Shown here in pieces: positions 9,466 to 18,109 of a stretch of DNA of 64,000 nt. The position numbers and the translations under genes are program-made. Each line of letters starts with the position of its first letter. Position 1 is the stretch's first letter. The notes beneath the pieces were generated by a model that searched no databases, was not told the origin of the DNA, and saw only the letters and a list, made by a program, of their open reading frames with translations. The stretch is from CALDSL01 sp039810245 (GTDB lineage: Bacteria; Chloroflexota; Anaerolineae; Anaerolineales; Anaerolineaceae), in the NCBI GenBank assembly GCA_039810245.1, contig JBDHWQ010000001.1, forward strand, positions 372,001 through 436,000, given 5' to 3'.

Positions 9466-10863
9466 ATGGCAGATACCGTAGGGCAGCAGCTAAAAGCCGC
9501 GCGCGAAGCGCGCAAACTCTCGTTGGAGCAGGTATACCAATCCACGCGGATTAATGTGCGCTACCTGCATGCCCTGGAAGAAGATATCCACCAGGCGCTG
9601 CCTTCGCCGGTGCAAGCCAGAGGTTTTCTACGTTTGTACGCTGGTTTCCTCAACCTACCGGTGCAGGCGCTGGTAGACCTGTGGGATGGCAACACGCTGC
9701 CCGATGCGATCATCGAGATGGTGGAAGAGCCGGAACCGGACGACGAGCCCGACCTCGTGGCCACAACCATCAAGCCGCTGGAGCCCGAAGCGCCGGAAGA
9801 TGATCTGGTTCCGATCATCATCGCCGCGGATGATCGCGAAAGCGCCGGCGAGATCGAAGCATCGATTGTTGCGCCCTCCGAACAAATCTTTCAGGAGCTT
9901 GGCCAGCAGCTGCGCGAGCGGCGAGAAGCGCTGGGCCTTTCACTGGTGGACGTGGAACATTACACCCGGCTGCGCCAGCATTACCTCACCGCACTCGAGC
10001 AGGGACGTATGAACGACTTGCCATCGCTGGTACAGGGTCGCGGTATGCTCTACAACTATGCCACATTCCTCGAGCTGGACAGCGAAGCACTGCTGCTGCG
10101 TTTTGCCGAGGCGTTGCAGGAACGGCGCATGGAGATGATGCCGGTCGCGCCGGCAGCCAACCCGCTCAAGAAAGACCGCCCCACTCAGCCGCGCCTGACC
10201 TCGCCATTCAAGCGCGTGCTCACCCCCGATCTGCTGATTGGCGGCGGGGTGATCATTGTGATCCTGCTGTTCGCCATTTGGGGCGCGTCACGCGTTTCGG
10301 CGCTGCGCAACCAGCAAACCGCGCGCACCGAAGCTCCGCTGGCCAACATCCTGCTGTTTACGACCACCCCACCAGCCCCTGGCGACACAGGCGAGCCCAG
10401 CCCACAGGCAATTACCGTCGCGCCAAACAGCGAGATCGGCAACCTGCCGCCGGCGAACCCGGAGGGTGAAGTGACGCCTACCGCGCTTCCGGTGCTGGAC
10501 GATGCTCCGCTGCAGGTATACGTCAGCGCCCAGGACCGCGCCTGGCTGCGCGTTCTGGAGGATGGCAAGGAGGCCTTTACCGGCCGCGTGGTGGCCGGTA
10601 ATGTCTACCAGTTCTCGGCGGATGAACAGATCGAACTGGTCACCGGCAACGCCGCCGCATTACAGGTATTTTTTAACCAGCAAGAACTGGGAACCCTGGG
10701 ACTGCACGGCCAGGTAGCCAGCCTGATCTTCAACCTGGAAGGCATTGTCACGCCCACACCCAGCTTTACGGAAACCCCAACCCCCACCCAGGCTCCGTCG
10801 GTCACGCCGCTGCCCACCGAAACACCGCGGGCAACTCCCAGTGTTACCCCCTTTATTCCATGA
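9466..10863 (+). CDS. RodZ-like membrane protein with two HTH domains
   Basis: A 465-residue protein with the RodZ layout: cytoplasmic Cro/C1-type helix-turn-helix, one membrane segment, and an extracytoplasmic DUF4115-like domain. Unusually the HTH_25 module occurs twice, at about residues 5-70 (GQQLKAAREARKLSLEQVY) and 145-212 (GQQLRERREALGLSLVDVE), joined by an acidic linker. The membrane segment is residues 256-275. The outer domain (residues 350-420: VYVSAQDRAWLRVLEDGKEAFTGR-type) is followed by a Thr/Pro-rich tail. RodZ links MreB to the cell wall; whether this copy does is unknown. Its stop overlaps the rimO start by four bases, so they are translationally coupled. Confidence 0.85.
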   Translation: MADTVGQQLKAAREARKLSLEQVYQSTRINVRYLHALEEDIHQALPSPVQARGFLRLYAGFLNLPVQALVDLWDGNTLPDAIIEMVEEPEPDDEPDLVATTIKPLEPEAPEDDLVPIIIAADDRESAGEIEASIVAPSEQIFQELGQQLRERREALGLSLVDVEHYTRLRQHYLTALEQGRMNDLPSLVQGRGMLYNYATFLELDSEALLLRFAEALQERRMEMMPVAPAANPLKKDRPTQPRLTSPFKRVLTPDLLIGGGVIIVILLFAIWGASRVSALRNQQTARTEAPLANILLFTTTPPAPGDTGEPSPQAITVAPNSEIGNLPPANPEGEVTPTALPVLDDAPLQVYVSAQDRAWLRVLEDGKEAFTGRVVAGNVYQFSADEQIELVTGNAAALQVFFNQQELGTLGLHGQVASLIFNLEGIVTPTPSFTETPTPTQAPSVTPLPTETPRATPSVTPFIP

Positions 10864-12197
10864 TGAACCAAAAATCATATTTCCTTGTCTCTCTTGGCTG
10901 CGCCAAAAATACGGTCGATTCAGAATCAATGGCGACCCTTCTTAATGAAGAGGGTTACATGCCCGTCGACCGCGCATCGCGCGCTGGCCTGCTGATCGTC
11001 AACACCTGCGGATTTATCGGCCCTGCGCGCCAGGAATCGCTGGACGTACTGCGCGAGCTGGCGCAAAACAAAAAGCGCGGCCAGCTCCTCATCGCCGCCG
11101 GCTGCCTGACTGAACGCTACCGCCAGAAAGTGGTGGAAGACGTGCCGGGCATCGATGGCATCATCGGCACACGACGCTGGATGGATATTTTCGACGTGGT
11201 GCAAAAACTGCGCGCCACCCCTTACCCGCAGCCGGTCTACCACCTGCCAGATGTTGCCACCATTGGCACTGACGAGCATAACGTGGCGCGGGTCGCCGTA
11301 CAGGGTGGAAGCGCCTATCTCAAGATCGCGGATGGCTGCCGCCGGCCGTGCGCCTTCTGCGCCATCCCGCTGATCAAGGGCACCGCCGTCAGCCGGCCGG
11401 TGGAATCGGTGCTGGAAGATGCCCGCCTGCTGCGGGATGCCGGGATGCAGGAATTGATCCTCATCGCGCAGGACACCACCGACTATGGCCACGACCTGGG
11501 GATGAAAGATGGGCTGGTGCTGCTCCTCGAGCGGCTGGTGCGCGAAGTACCCGAAATCCCCTGGCTGCGTATCCTGTATGCTTATCCCGGCTACGTCACC
11601 GACCGGCTGATCGACGTGATGGCTTCCAACCCACAGATCGTACCGTACCTCGATATGCCTCTGCAGCACGCCGATGTTAAAGTTCTACGTGCCATGCGCC
11701 GTCCGGCCAACATGGATTGGGTGCATGCCACCCTGGGGAAAATGCGCGCCGCGATCCCAAACCTGGCGCTGCGCACTACCTTCATTGTCGGCTACCCCGG
11801 CGAAGGCGAGGCCGAATTCCAAACGCTGCTCGACTTCTTAACCGAGATTCAATTCGATAAAGTAGGCGCGTTTACCTTCTCGTTTGAGCCTGGTACCACC
11901 AGCGAGCCGCTGGGCGACCCGGTTGCGCAGCAGGTGAAAGACGAGCGCCTGGAACGGCTGATGCTGCACCAGCAGCCGATATCGCTGGCGCGCAATCAGG
12001 CCCTGGTGGGCAAAACCCTGGACGTGCTGATCGAAGGCTACGACAACGGCATTTCGGTCGGACGCTCGTACCGCGACGCCCCGGAAATCGATGGCATGGT
12101 ATTGATCGAAGGCCAGGCGGAAGTCGGCGCGATTGTACCGGTGTGGATTACTGGCGCGATGACCCACGACCTGACCGGCGTGCTGGCAAAATCCTGA
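10860..12197 (+). CDS. rimO: RimO, ribosomal protein S12 methylthiotransferase
   Basis: A radical-SAM enzyme that adds a methylthio group to an aspartate of ribosomal protein S12. The UPF0004 domain carries its [4Fe-4S] cysteines at C14 (SLGCAKN), C50 (NTCGF) and C82 (AAGCL). The radical-SAM CxxxCxxC is C160-C164-C167 (GCRRPCAFC). The substrate-discriminating SLGC-KN-DSE start and a C-terminal TRAM domain (residues ~370-440) favour RimO over MiaB. It has 445 residues, the family's usual length. It starts ATGATG overlapping the upstream stop codon, hence coupled to the RodZ-like gene. Confidence 0.94.
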   Translation: MMNQKSYFLVSLGCAKNTVDSESMATLLNEEGYMPVDRASRAGLLIVNTCGFIGPARQESLDVLRELAQNKKRGQLLIAAGCLTERYRQKVVEDVPGIDGIIGTRRWMDIFDVVQKLRATPYPQPVYHLPDVATIGTDEHNVARVAVQGGSAYLKIADGCRRPCAFCAIPLIKGTAVSRPVESVLEDARLLRDAGMQELILIAQDTTDYGHDLGMKDGLVLLLERLVREVPEIPWLRILYAYPGYVTDRLIDVMASNPQIVPYLDMPLQHADVKVLRAMRRPANMDWVHATLGKMRAAIPNLALRTTFIVGYPGEGEAEFQTLLDFLTEIQFDKVGAFTFSFEPGTTSEPLGDPVAQQVKDERLERLMLHQQPISLARNQALVGKTLDVLIEGYDNGISVGRSYRDAPEIDGMVLIEGQAEVGAIVPVWITGAMTHDLTGVLAKS

Positions 12198-12207
12198 TTT
12201 TGTTATT

Positions 12208-12240
12208 CCCCGCACGGCAAGAACCGCGCGGGGTTTCTTC
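12208..12240 (+). terminator. Rho-independent terminator after rimO
   Basis: CCCCGCACGG pairs with CCGCGCGGGG (one mismatch), loop CAAGAA, followed by TTTCTTCTCT. The next gene starts seven bases later, so some read-through into it is likely. Confidence 0.75.
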
Positions 12241-12246
12241 TCTCCC

Positions 12247-13764
12247 ATGAGCCTGATAGACCGCGTTGCCCTGGTGTTGTGTCTTATCGCCGTGCTGCTG
12301 GCCGCCCTGGCCGGCGCGCGCGTATTTGAAAATCTGCCGCACCTGGAAGATGAAATGGCTTACGTCTGGCAGGCGCAGGTGATGGCCGGCGGGCATCTCT
12401 CGCTCGCCACGCCGCCCTGCCCGGACTGCTTCCTGGTTCCGTTTGTCGTGGACGCCAACGGCCAGCGCTCAGGGAAATACCCGCCCGGCTGGCCGGCCAT
12501 GCTGGCGCTGGGCGTGCTGGCAGGCGCCCGCGGTTGGGTCAACCCGCTGCTGGCCGGTTGGACGGCCTGGCTGGTGTACCGCGCCGTAAAAAAGGTGACG
12601 GATGAAATCACCGCGCTGGTGGCGCTGCTGCTGCTCATCTCTTCGCCGTTTTTCTTGATGAATTCGGGTACGCTGCTGGCGCACCCGTTTTCGCTGTTCC
12701 TCACCGCCGCGTTTACGCTGAGCTGGCTAGACACCTTCCATCCGGCGCGCCGCGCGCCGCGCTGGCTGACGGCGCTGGTGGCGGCGCTCAGCCTGGGGCT
12801 GCTGGCACTCACCCGCCCGCTGAGCGCAATCGCTGTGGGGCTGCCGTTCGCCGTGCAGGGCGTCTACGTGTTGGCCAAAGGCTCGCCCGCCGACCGCAGG
12901 GCCGCGCTGGGCATTGGCGGGCTGGCGCTGCTGGTGGGCAGCCTGCTGTTCGTGTGGCAGTACGCCGTTACCGGCAGCCCGCTCACCAATCCGTATCTGC
13001 TGTGGTGGCCATACGATACCATCGGGTTTGGCGCGCACGTCGGCCGCCAGGCAGGTGGCTACTGGCCCAAGGACGCCATTCCCAACCTGCAGATCAGCCT
13101 GCTTTTTGGCAATTACGACCTGTTCGGCTGGCCGGGGCTTTCGTGGCTGTTCCTGCCGTTCGGGCTGCTGGCGCTGCGCAAAAAACCGCTGGCGCTGATG
13201 TCCGCCGCGGTAGCGCCCTCGATGGTGCTAGCCTACTGCCTGTACTGGATTGGCTCGTGGCTGATCGGCCCACGCTATTACTACGAGGGGATGCTGGGAG
13301 CGGTGCTGCTCAGCGCTGCGGGCATACGCTGGCTGGCGGGCAGCTTGTTCCCCATGGGCGCGCCGGGTTGGAAGCGCTGGCTGGGGCGCATGCGACTGGC
13401 GCTGGTGGCCGGCGGCGTGCTGTTTTTGGTAGCGTGCAACGCCCTGTTCTACGCGCCTATGCGGCTGGGTGGCCTGCGCGGCCTGTACGACGTGCGCCAG
13501 GAATACCTACAGCCCTTCCGCTCGCCATCTGCGCTGGCGCTGACGCCTGCTCTGGTGATCGTGCACCCACTGGAAGATTGGATCGAATACGGCCGCCTCA
13601 CCGACATCAGCAGCCCGTATTTTGACACACCGTTCGTCTTTACCATCAACCGCGGCCCGGAGAAAAATGCGCAGGTGATCGCCATGTTCCCCGACCGGAC
13701 GGTATTTCATTACTACGCGCACACCCCCTACACGTTCTACACGCGGCCGCTGCCCACGCGCTGA
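12247..13764 (+). CDS. Membrane protein, GT-C / GT39-like glycosyltransferase fold
   Basis: A 505-residue polytopic protein with about ten membrane segments. After TM1, HLEDEMAYVWQAQVMAGG places acidic residues in the first extracytoplasmic loop, the catalytic signature of GT-C enzymes (ArnT/PMT/GT39 type) that use polyprenyl-phosphate sugars. It also has SGKYPPGWPAMLALGVLAGARG, as in bacterial GT39-like proteins, and a soluble C-terminal part after residue 400. The acceptor and sugar donor are unknown. It begins right after the rimO terminator with ATG 12247. Its 3' end overlaps a convergent membrane gene by 28 bases. Confidence 0.65.
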   Translation: MSLIDRVALVLCLIAVLLAALAGARVFENLPHLEDEMAYVWQAQVMAGGHLSLATPPCPDCFLVPFVVDANGQRSGKYPPGWPAMLALGVLAGARGWVNPLLAGWTAWLVYRAVKKVTDEITALVALLLLISSPFFLMNSGTLLAHPFSLFLTAAFTLSWLDTFHPARRAPRWLTALVAALSLGLLALTRPLSAIAVGLPFAVQGVYVLAKGSPADRRAALGIGGLALLVGSLLFVWQYAVTGSPLTNPYLLWWPYDTIGFGAHVGRQAGGYWPKDAIPNLQISLLFGNYDLFGWPGLSWLFLPFGLLALRKKPLALMSAAVAPSMVLAYCLYWIGSWLIGPRYYYEGMLGAVLLSAAGIRWLAGSLFPMGAPGWKRWLGRMRLALVAGGVLFLVACNALFYAPMRLGGLRGLYDVRQEYLQPFRSPSALALTPALVIVHPLEDWIEYGRLTDISSPYFDTPFVFTINRGPEKNAQVIAMFPDRTVFHYYAHTPYTFYTRPLPTR

Positions 13765-14147
13765 GCGCGCGCCAGCAGCACCAAACCTGCCAGGGCTGCC
13801 GGCGTGCCCAGCGCCAGCCACAGGTCGGCGCGCGCCGAAAGTGCCGCCCATGCAGCGATTAGCAGCATGGCTACGGCAAAATAGCGCAGCAGAAAGCGCG
13901 GCGCGCCGGCCCAATCCGGCAGTGGGCGTGGGAAACCCGCCGCGCGCAGTGCCACGGCCAGCGCCGCGGCCCAAACCATGCCGCGCTGTGGCCAGGGATA
14001 TGGCACCGCCAGCGCATACAGGATGAACACCAGCATCACAGCCCAGCGCAGCGCGCGTCCATGTATTGTGCTGCGCAGCAGCGCGCCAACCACCCCGGCA
14101 AAGCCCAGGGTAAACCACCCAATCGCAATCGCTTCCAGTACGTTCAT
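13737..14147 (-). CDS. Small hypothetical membrane protein
   Basis: A predicted 136-residue protein with four hydrophobic segments (EAIAIGWFTLGFAGVVGALL; WAVMLVFILYALAVPYPW; FLLRYFAVAMLLIAAWAAL; LALGTPAALAGLVLLARA). No family is recognised. ATG 14147 is chosen because AGGTGTGAG immediately precedes it. It lies downstream of the CopD-like gene's terminator, so it needs its own weak promoter or read-through, and it overlaps the end of the convergent GT-C-like gene. The long overlap lowers confidence slightly, but the hydrophobic periodicity is that of a real membrane protein. Confidence 0.6.
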   Translation of the reverse strand: MNVLEAIAIGWFTLGFAGVVGALLRSTIHGRALRWAVMLVFILYALAVPYPWPQRGMVWAAALAVALRAAGFPRPLPDWAGAPRFLLRYFAVAMLLIAAWAALSARADLWLALGTPAALAGLVLLARAQRVGSGRV

Positions 14148-14202
14148 CTCACACCTCGCGTGGAATCCATGCAAGGTGCGTGCCCGTTACAAAAGAATAC
14201 AG

Positions 14203-14237
14203 AAGCCAGACCGGGCGCGAATCACCCGGTCTGGCTT
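14203..14237 (-). terminator. Terminator after the CopD-like gene
   Basis: A perfect 13-base stem, AAGCCAGACCGGG with its complement, around a 9-base loop. On the minus strand it is followed by CTGTATTCTTTTG, so it acts leftward. Confidence 0.8.
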
Positions 14238-14252
14238 GTGAGTTTCGATATC

Positions 14253-14771
14253 TCAGGCGGCGCGGGCGATCGCGGTGAGCAGCAGCACTAAAGCGGATGT
14301 GACCACGTTAAGGTTGAGCAGCAGCGTTTCCCGGCGTTGGTACTTCGCCTGCTGCGCCGGGTCGGCATCTTTGCCGGCCGCCAGCAGCATGGCGCTGCGC
14401 TGCATGGCCGGGCCCAGCACCCAGGTCATATAGCCGCTGAAAAGCACCATCAGGCCAATCGATAGGTGCTTGAGCAGCATTGCCACCGCCCAGGTGTTCT
14501 GGATCGCCAGGAACCCGGCGTAATTGGGGCTGGAGCTCATCTGGAACATTCCGGTCAGCCCCAGCACCACCAGGCTGAACCATCCCACTGCCTGCAGGCG
14601 CTTTTGCGCAAACCCCATGAACAGCGCGTATTCCTTCACCCCCACCACGCGGTGCGCGGCGGGCAGTACAATCAGCGCCATAGCCACCAGCCCGCCGATC
14701 CACAGCACCGTGGCCAGCATATGCAGCCAGTAGGCAACCGCCAAAACCCAAGGGGGCGTCGCGAAGTCCAT
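14253..14771 (-). CDS. CopD-like membrane protein
   Basis: A 172-residue protein with four predicted helices. The N-terminal WLHMLATVLWIGGLVAMALIVLPA is the CopD-family signature, with a His in TM1 and a W-x-G-G turn. KRLQAVGWFSLVVLGLTGMFQM and LKHLSIGLMVLFSGYMTWVLGP follow, with further His residues in the membrane (K-H-L-S). CopD proteins are linked to copper uptake or heme/quinone membrane redox; the role here is unproven. It is followed by a strong terminator and preceded, nine bases away, by the TPR protein gene. Confidence 0.75.
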   Translation of the reverse strand: MDFATPPWVLAVAYWLHMLATVLWIGGLVAMALIVLPAAHRVVGVKEYALFMGFAQKRLQAVGWFSLVVLGLTGMFQMSSSPNYAGFLAIQNTWAVAMLLKHLSIGLMVLFSGYMTWVLGPAMQRSAMLLAAGKDADPAQQAKYQRRETLLLNLNVVTSALVLLLTAIARAA

Positions 14772-14779
14772 ACGCAGGC

Positions 14780-15889
14780 CTACGGGGTCGGCTCAACCGT
14801 CGGTTCGCCCGGAGGCGTTTCGGTTGGGATGACCTCGGTGGTCGGCGAAGGCGTCAGGTTGGGGTCAAAAGTAGGCTCAAACGGCGTGGGAAACTCGCTC
14901 GTGGCCGTGGCTTCTGGCGTGGCAGTGGCCGGGTTGCACAACTGGTACACCTCGGTCGACTTGTGCACCAGGGCGTCATCCGGGCTGACCTGATAGGCCA
15001 GCTCGAACTGCTGCTGCGCCTCGCAGTATTTCTCTTCCTTGATGAGCTGCTCACCATAAGAGATCAATGCTTCGCGGTAGCGGTCGGCGGCGGTCATGCC
15101 CGAGCTGTCGCGCAGCATGGGCGTGGCGGCATAGACCTGCGAGAAGTAGTTGATCACCTGCACCCAGTCCAGCTCCCAGAAGCTGGCCCCGGTGATATAC
15201 AGGCGCGCCCACTCGCGGTAGACGTTGGCGTCTTTATCCAGCGGGCCAAAGCGCTCGGTGAGCGACATGTCGTAAATGCCCTCTTCCAACTGCCCGCCAC
15301 GGATTTTATCCATGCCGCGGTTGCGCAGCGCCACATAATACATGCCGTCAACTTCGATGGCGTGGAAGGTGCGGTTGAGCCGGCGCAGCGAATCGAGTGT
15401 TTCGATCGTCTTTTGCCAGTCCTGCGCCGCCAGCAGCGCACGTGCCGTGCCAAAGATCTCTTCCTCACCGCGCGTATCAGGCGTGGCGGTCATGGCAGGC
15501 GTAGGCGTTGGCGCGGGGGTTGAGGTCTGGGTGGACGCCATGGCGAACATCACCTGGGTCAGCTTTTCCGCTGCGCCGGGGTAATTGGGGTCCACCTGGA
15601 TAACGTACTGGAAACGCTTAAGCGCCATTTCATAGCGCCTGGCGTCCAGGTCGGCCACGCCAAGCTGAAATTGCGTTGCCGCCGCAAGGGCGGCTTCATT
15701 GTTCTGTTTCTGCATGCGCTGCTGGATGCCGTTGTTATAGCCGGCCAGCCCGCCCAACCCGGCGCCGGCCACCAGCACCAGCAGACCGATCAGGATCCAG
15801 GGCCAGCGGCGCGCGTGGATTTTCTTTCCGGGTTTCTCCGGCGGAACGTTCACCGGAGATGTATCTTCATTGGGGTACGGAGTTGCCAT
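14780..15889 (-). CDS. Membrane-anchored TPR protein with Thr/Pro linkers
   Basis: A 369-residue protein with a short basic cytoplasmic N-terminus, one membrane segment at about residues 29-50 (WPWILIGLLVLVAGAGLGGL), then an extracytoplasmic region with tetratricopeptide-like helices. Examples are GVADLDARRYEMALKRFQYVIQVDPNYPGAA at residues 77-107 and AQQQFELAYQVSPDD near 295. A TPAPTPTPAM linker and a long Thr/Pro/Glu tail follow the style of other envelope proteins here. The function is presumably scaffolding at the cell surface. A TATAAT box ends seven bases before the ATG, so the message may be leaderless. Confidence 0.7.
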   Translation of the reverse strand: MATPYPNEDTSPVNVPPEKPGKKIHARRWPWILIGLLVLVAGAGLGGLAGYNNGIQQRMQKQNNEAALAAATQFQLGVADLDARRYEMALKRFQYVIQVDPNYPGAAEKLTQVMFAMASTQTSTPAPTPTPAMTATPDTRGEEEIFGTARALLAAQDWQKTIETLDSLRRLNRTFHAIEVDGMYYVALRNRGMDKIRGGQLEEGIYDMSLTERFGPLDKDANVYREWARLYITGASFWELDWVQVINYFSQVYAATPMLRDSSGMTAADRYREALISYGEQLIKEEKYCEAQQQFELAYQVSPDDALVHKSTEVYQLCNPATATPEATATSEFPTPFEPTFDPNLTPSPTTEVIPTETPPGEPTVEPTP

Positions 15890-15896
15890 AGGCCGA

Positions 15897-15902
15897 ATTA
15901 TA
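15897..15902 (-). promoter_or_regulatory. -10 box giving a leaderless TPR-protein mRNA (candidate)
   Basis: TATAAT on the minus strand is separated from ATG 15889 by TCGGCCT only, so a start seven bases downstream would fall on or next to the ATG. No clear -35. Confidence 0.4.
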
Positions 15903-15922
15903 ACCCAAATTTTCGCCCTTTT

Positions 15923-17461
15923 TTACAGTCGCAGCAAAAGGCGAATTTCCTTCCATATGAATGGGATAGCCACCAGTACACCCAGGCCCATGCTGGCCAC
16001 GCTGGAGAACAGCACCGGTATGCGCCCGGCAAGGGCGGTATTGAGCAGCAGGATCATCAGGGCACTGGCTGCGCCGGCCAGCAGCGCTCGCAGCAGCGTG
16101 CCGCCCACGCGCACCGGGCGTGCCATGCGCCGGTTGAGCAGCACGATCAGCAGCACGGCCTGGCTGGTAAAGGCCAGCGAATCGCCCAGACTAATGCCCG
16201 CCGGTCCCAGCGCGCGGAACAGCAGCAGGCCAAGCAACGTGTAGAGCACCGCGTTGATACCGGCGGTCATCAACGGAATGAGCGCGTTTTGGCGCGCATA
16301 GAACGAGCGCGCCGCCACTTCCATCACCGACTGGCCAATCAGCCCGGCCAGGAAACCGCGCGCTACCCACAGCATCAGGTCGGTGCCCTGCGCGTCAAAG
16401 CCAAAAGCCAGCTCGATCAGCGGCCGGAGCCCGGAGGACAGCACCACCGCTACCGGCAGGGTGATGGCAATCAGCACACGCACCGCGCGCTCCACCGTCT
16501 GGTGGAAGCGTTCTTCGTCCTGGCGTGCTGCCTGCTCGGAGAGGGTGGGCAGCAGCGCCGTGCCGATGGCCGTGCCAATCAATGTCTCCGGAACCTGCAT
16601 AATCATGTAGCCATAGGTCAGCGCTGATACCGCGCCTGATTCAAGCCGCGAGGCGAGGTTGTCGCGCACCAGGAAAGTGGCCTGAATGAAGGCCATTGTG
16701 CCCAGGCGCGGAACCATCAGCCGCAGCACCTTGCGCACCGGCTCGGTATGCACGCCAATCGCCGGCGCCCAGCGGAACTGGTAGCGCAGCAGCCCGGGAA
16801 TCTGGATTCCCAGGTGCAGCAGCGCGCCAAGGATCACGCCATACACCAGACCGTGCACGCCCATGCCCAGCGCGGGCAGCGTGAAAGCCCCAATGTGGTA
16901 AGCATCCGCGGGCGAAGGCGCCAGCACCGTAGCCCCGAAAATCTGGCCGATGTTATACATCAGCGGGGCCATAGCGGGCAGTAGAAAGTGCTGGTTCGCC
17001 TGCAAACCGGCCATCACCAGCCCGCTGATGGAGAAGATCATCGTCGCCACCAGGTTCAGCCGCATCAATTCAGCTACAAGGTCCTGCTGCGCGCGCTCGA
17101 AGCCGGGCGCAATCCCGATCTCGGCGCGTACCAGCGGCCCCGCGGCCATCGCCACCACCAGCGCCAGCACTGCGGTGACCAGGAAAGCCAGGTTGGCAAT
17201 GCGCGCAAACAGGTTCCAGGCTGCCGGGCGGCCATCTTTGGCCAGAACTTCCGAAAGCACCGGGATAAAGGCGATTGCCAGCGCCCCGCCCGAGATCAGC
17301 GCAAAGAGCATATCCGGCACGTTGTTGGCCACGTTGAAGGCGTCCAGCTCGCGCGAAAGGCCAAACTGGCGCGCGATCACAAGCTGGCGCAGCACCGCGA
17401 CCAGTTTATCCAGGCCGAAGAAGAACGTGAGCAGTAAGGTGGTGCGAGATAAACGCGACAT
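15923..17461 (-). CDS. murJ: MurJ, lipid II flippase
   Basis: A 512-residue MOP-superfamily integral membrane protein with about 14 helices, expected to flip lipid II outward for peptidoglycan synthesis. Characteristic blocks are LVAVLRQLVIARQFGLSRELDAFNVA in TM1 and its loop (the Arg and Asp of the MurJ cavity), then NNVPDMLFALISGGALAIAFIPVLSE. Later come PRLGTMAFIQATFLVRDNLASRL and LIGTAIGTALLPTLSEQAARQDEERF. GAGG lies four bases before ATG 17461. It is divergent from the Fur-family operon and followed at 33 bases by the TPR gene. Confidence 0.92.
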   Translation of the reverse strand: MSRLSRTTLLLTFFFGLDKLVAVLRQLVIARQFGLSRELDAFNVANNVPDMLFALISGGALAIAFIPVLSEVLAKDGRPAAWNLFARIANLAFLVTAVLALVVAMAAGPLVRAEIGIAPGFERAQQDLVAELMRLNLVATMIFSISGLVMAGLQANQHFLLPAMAPLMYNIGQIFGATVLAPSPADAYHIGAFTLPALGMGVHGLVYGVILGALLHLGIQIPGLLRYQFRWAPAIGVHTEPVRKVLRLMVPRLGTMAFIQATFLVRDNLASRLESGAVSALTYGYMIMQVPETLIGTAIGTALLPTLSEQAARQDEERFHQTVERAVRVLIAITLPVAVVLSSGLRPLIELAFGFDAQGTDLMLWVARGFLAGLIGQSVMEVAARSFYARQNALIPLMTAGINAVLYTLLGLLLFRALGPAGISLGDSLAFTSQAVLLIVLLNRRMARPVRVGGTLLRALLAGAASALMILLLNTALAGRIPVLFSSVASMGLGVLVAIPFIWKEIRLLLRL

Positions 17462-17561
17462 GCAGCCTCAGCGCCCGGCGTCTTTATTCGCTGCCGGGCG
17501 AACCTTTCTCGTTGGCTATAGCTGTAGACGCCGTACCGGCGTTTTGGTTCCCAGACGGCTA

Positions 17562-17590
17562 ATCTTAGCATAACTACCCTGGTTCGCCAA
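17562..17590 (-). promoter_or_regulatory. murJ promoter
   Basis: On the minus strand TTGGCG (17585-17590) and TAAGAT (17562-17567) are 17 bases apart, with TGC before the -10 as an extension. Its -35 is three bases from the -35 of the divergent fur promoter. Confidence 0.55.
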
Positions 17591-17593
17591 CCA

Positions 17594-17622
17594 TTGACAC
17601 ACGCCGCAAGCAGGGCTACAAT
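17594..17622 (+). promoter_or_regulatory. Near-consensus promoter of the Fur-family/metal ABC operon
   Basis: TTGACA at 17594-17599 and TACAAT at 17617-17622 with a 17-base spacer. The expected start point falls inside the adjacent Fur box. Confidence 0.8.
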
Positions 17623-17623
17623 T

Positions 17624-17642
17624 GAAAATGATTATCATTATC
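17624..17642 (+). promoter_or_regulatory. Fur box (metalloregulator operator)
   Basis: The 19-mer GAAAATGATTATCATTATC matches the classical Fur box GATAATGATAATCATTATC at 17 of 19 positions. It overlaps the predicted transcription start of the regulator operon, so it should mediate metal-dependent autorepression. Zur boxes are usually different, so Fur-like (iron) or Mur-like sensing is possible. Confidence 0.8.
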
Positions 17643-17683
17643 AATGGAGTGTTACCTTGACAAAATTGGACAGGCAGGATCGC

Positions 17684-18109
17684 ATGACCAACTGGCTGGA
17701 GCGGCTGCAGACCAGCGGCTATCGCGTCACCGGCTCGCGCCGGGCAGTTGTTGAAGTGGTAGCCGGCAGCGCCTACCTGCGTAACCCGATGGAGATCTAC
17801 CGCATCGCTGTACAGCGCTACCCCGGGCTGGGGCTGGTGACGGTATACCGCACGCTAGAAAAACTGGAAGAATTGGGGCTGGTGGAACGCGTCCACCTGG
17901 CGGACGGCTGCCATTCCTATATCGCATCCGCGCAAGGCCACCAGCATCTGCTGATCTGCACGCGCTGCAACCGGGCCGAACATTTCTCAGGCGACGACCT
18001 CACCCCGCTAATGACCGAGCTGGGCAGCGATCGTGGCTTTACCATTCAGGATCACTGGTTGCAGTTGTTTGGGCTGTGCCGCGCGTGCCAGGAAAGCGAG
18101 GCGGCATGA
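17684..18109 (+). CDS. Fur-family metal-dependent repressor
   Basis: A 141-residue Fur-family regulator (Fur/Zur/Mur). The winged helix is residues 1-78 with NPMEIYRIAVQRYPGLGLVTVYRTLEKLEELGLV. The dimerisation domain holds the structural zinc site C92-x-x-C95 and C132-x-x-C135, and GHQHLLIC supplies the regulatory His residues. An in-frame TTG at 17657 with GGAG seven bases upstream would add nine residues and is a real alternative; any start before 17630 would precede the mRNA. It heads an operon of metal ABC transporter genes with four-base overlaps, so it most likely represses its own operon. Which metal it senses cannot be decided from sequence. Confidence 0.9.
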   Translation: MTNWLERLQTSGYRVTGSRRAVVEVVAGSAYLRNPMEIYRIAVQRYPGLGLVTVYRTLEKLEELGLVERVHLADGCHSYIASAQGHQHLLICTRCNRAEHFSGDDLTPLMTELGSDRGFTIQDHWLQLFGLCRACQESEAA

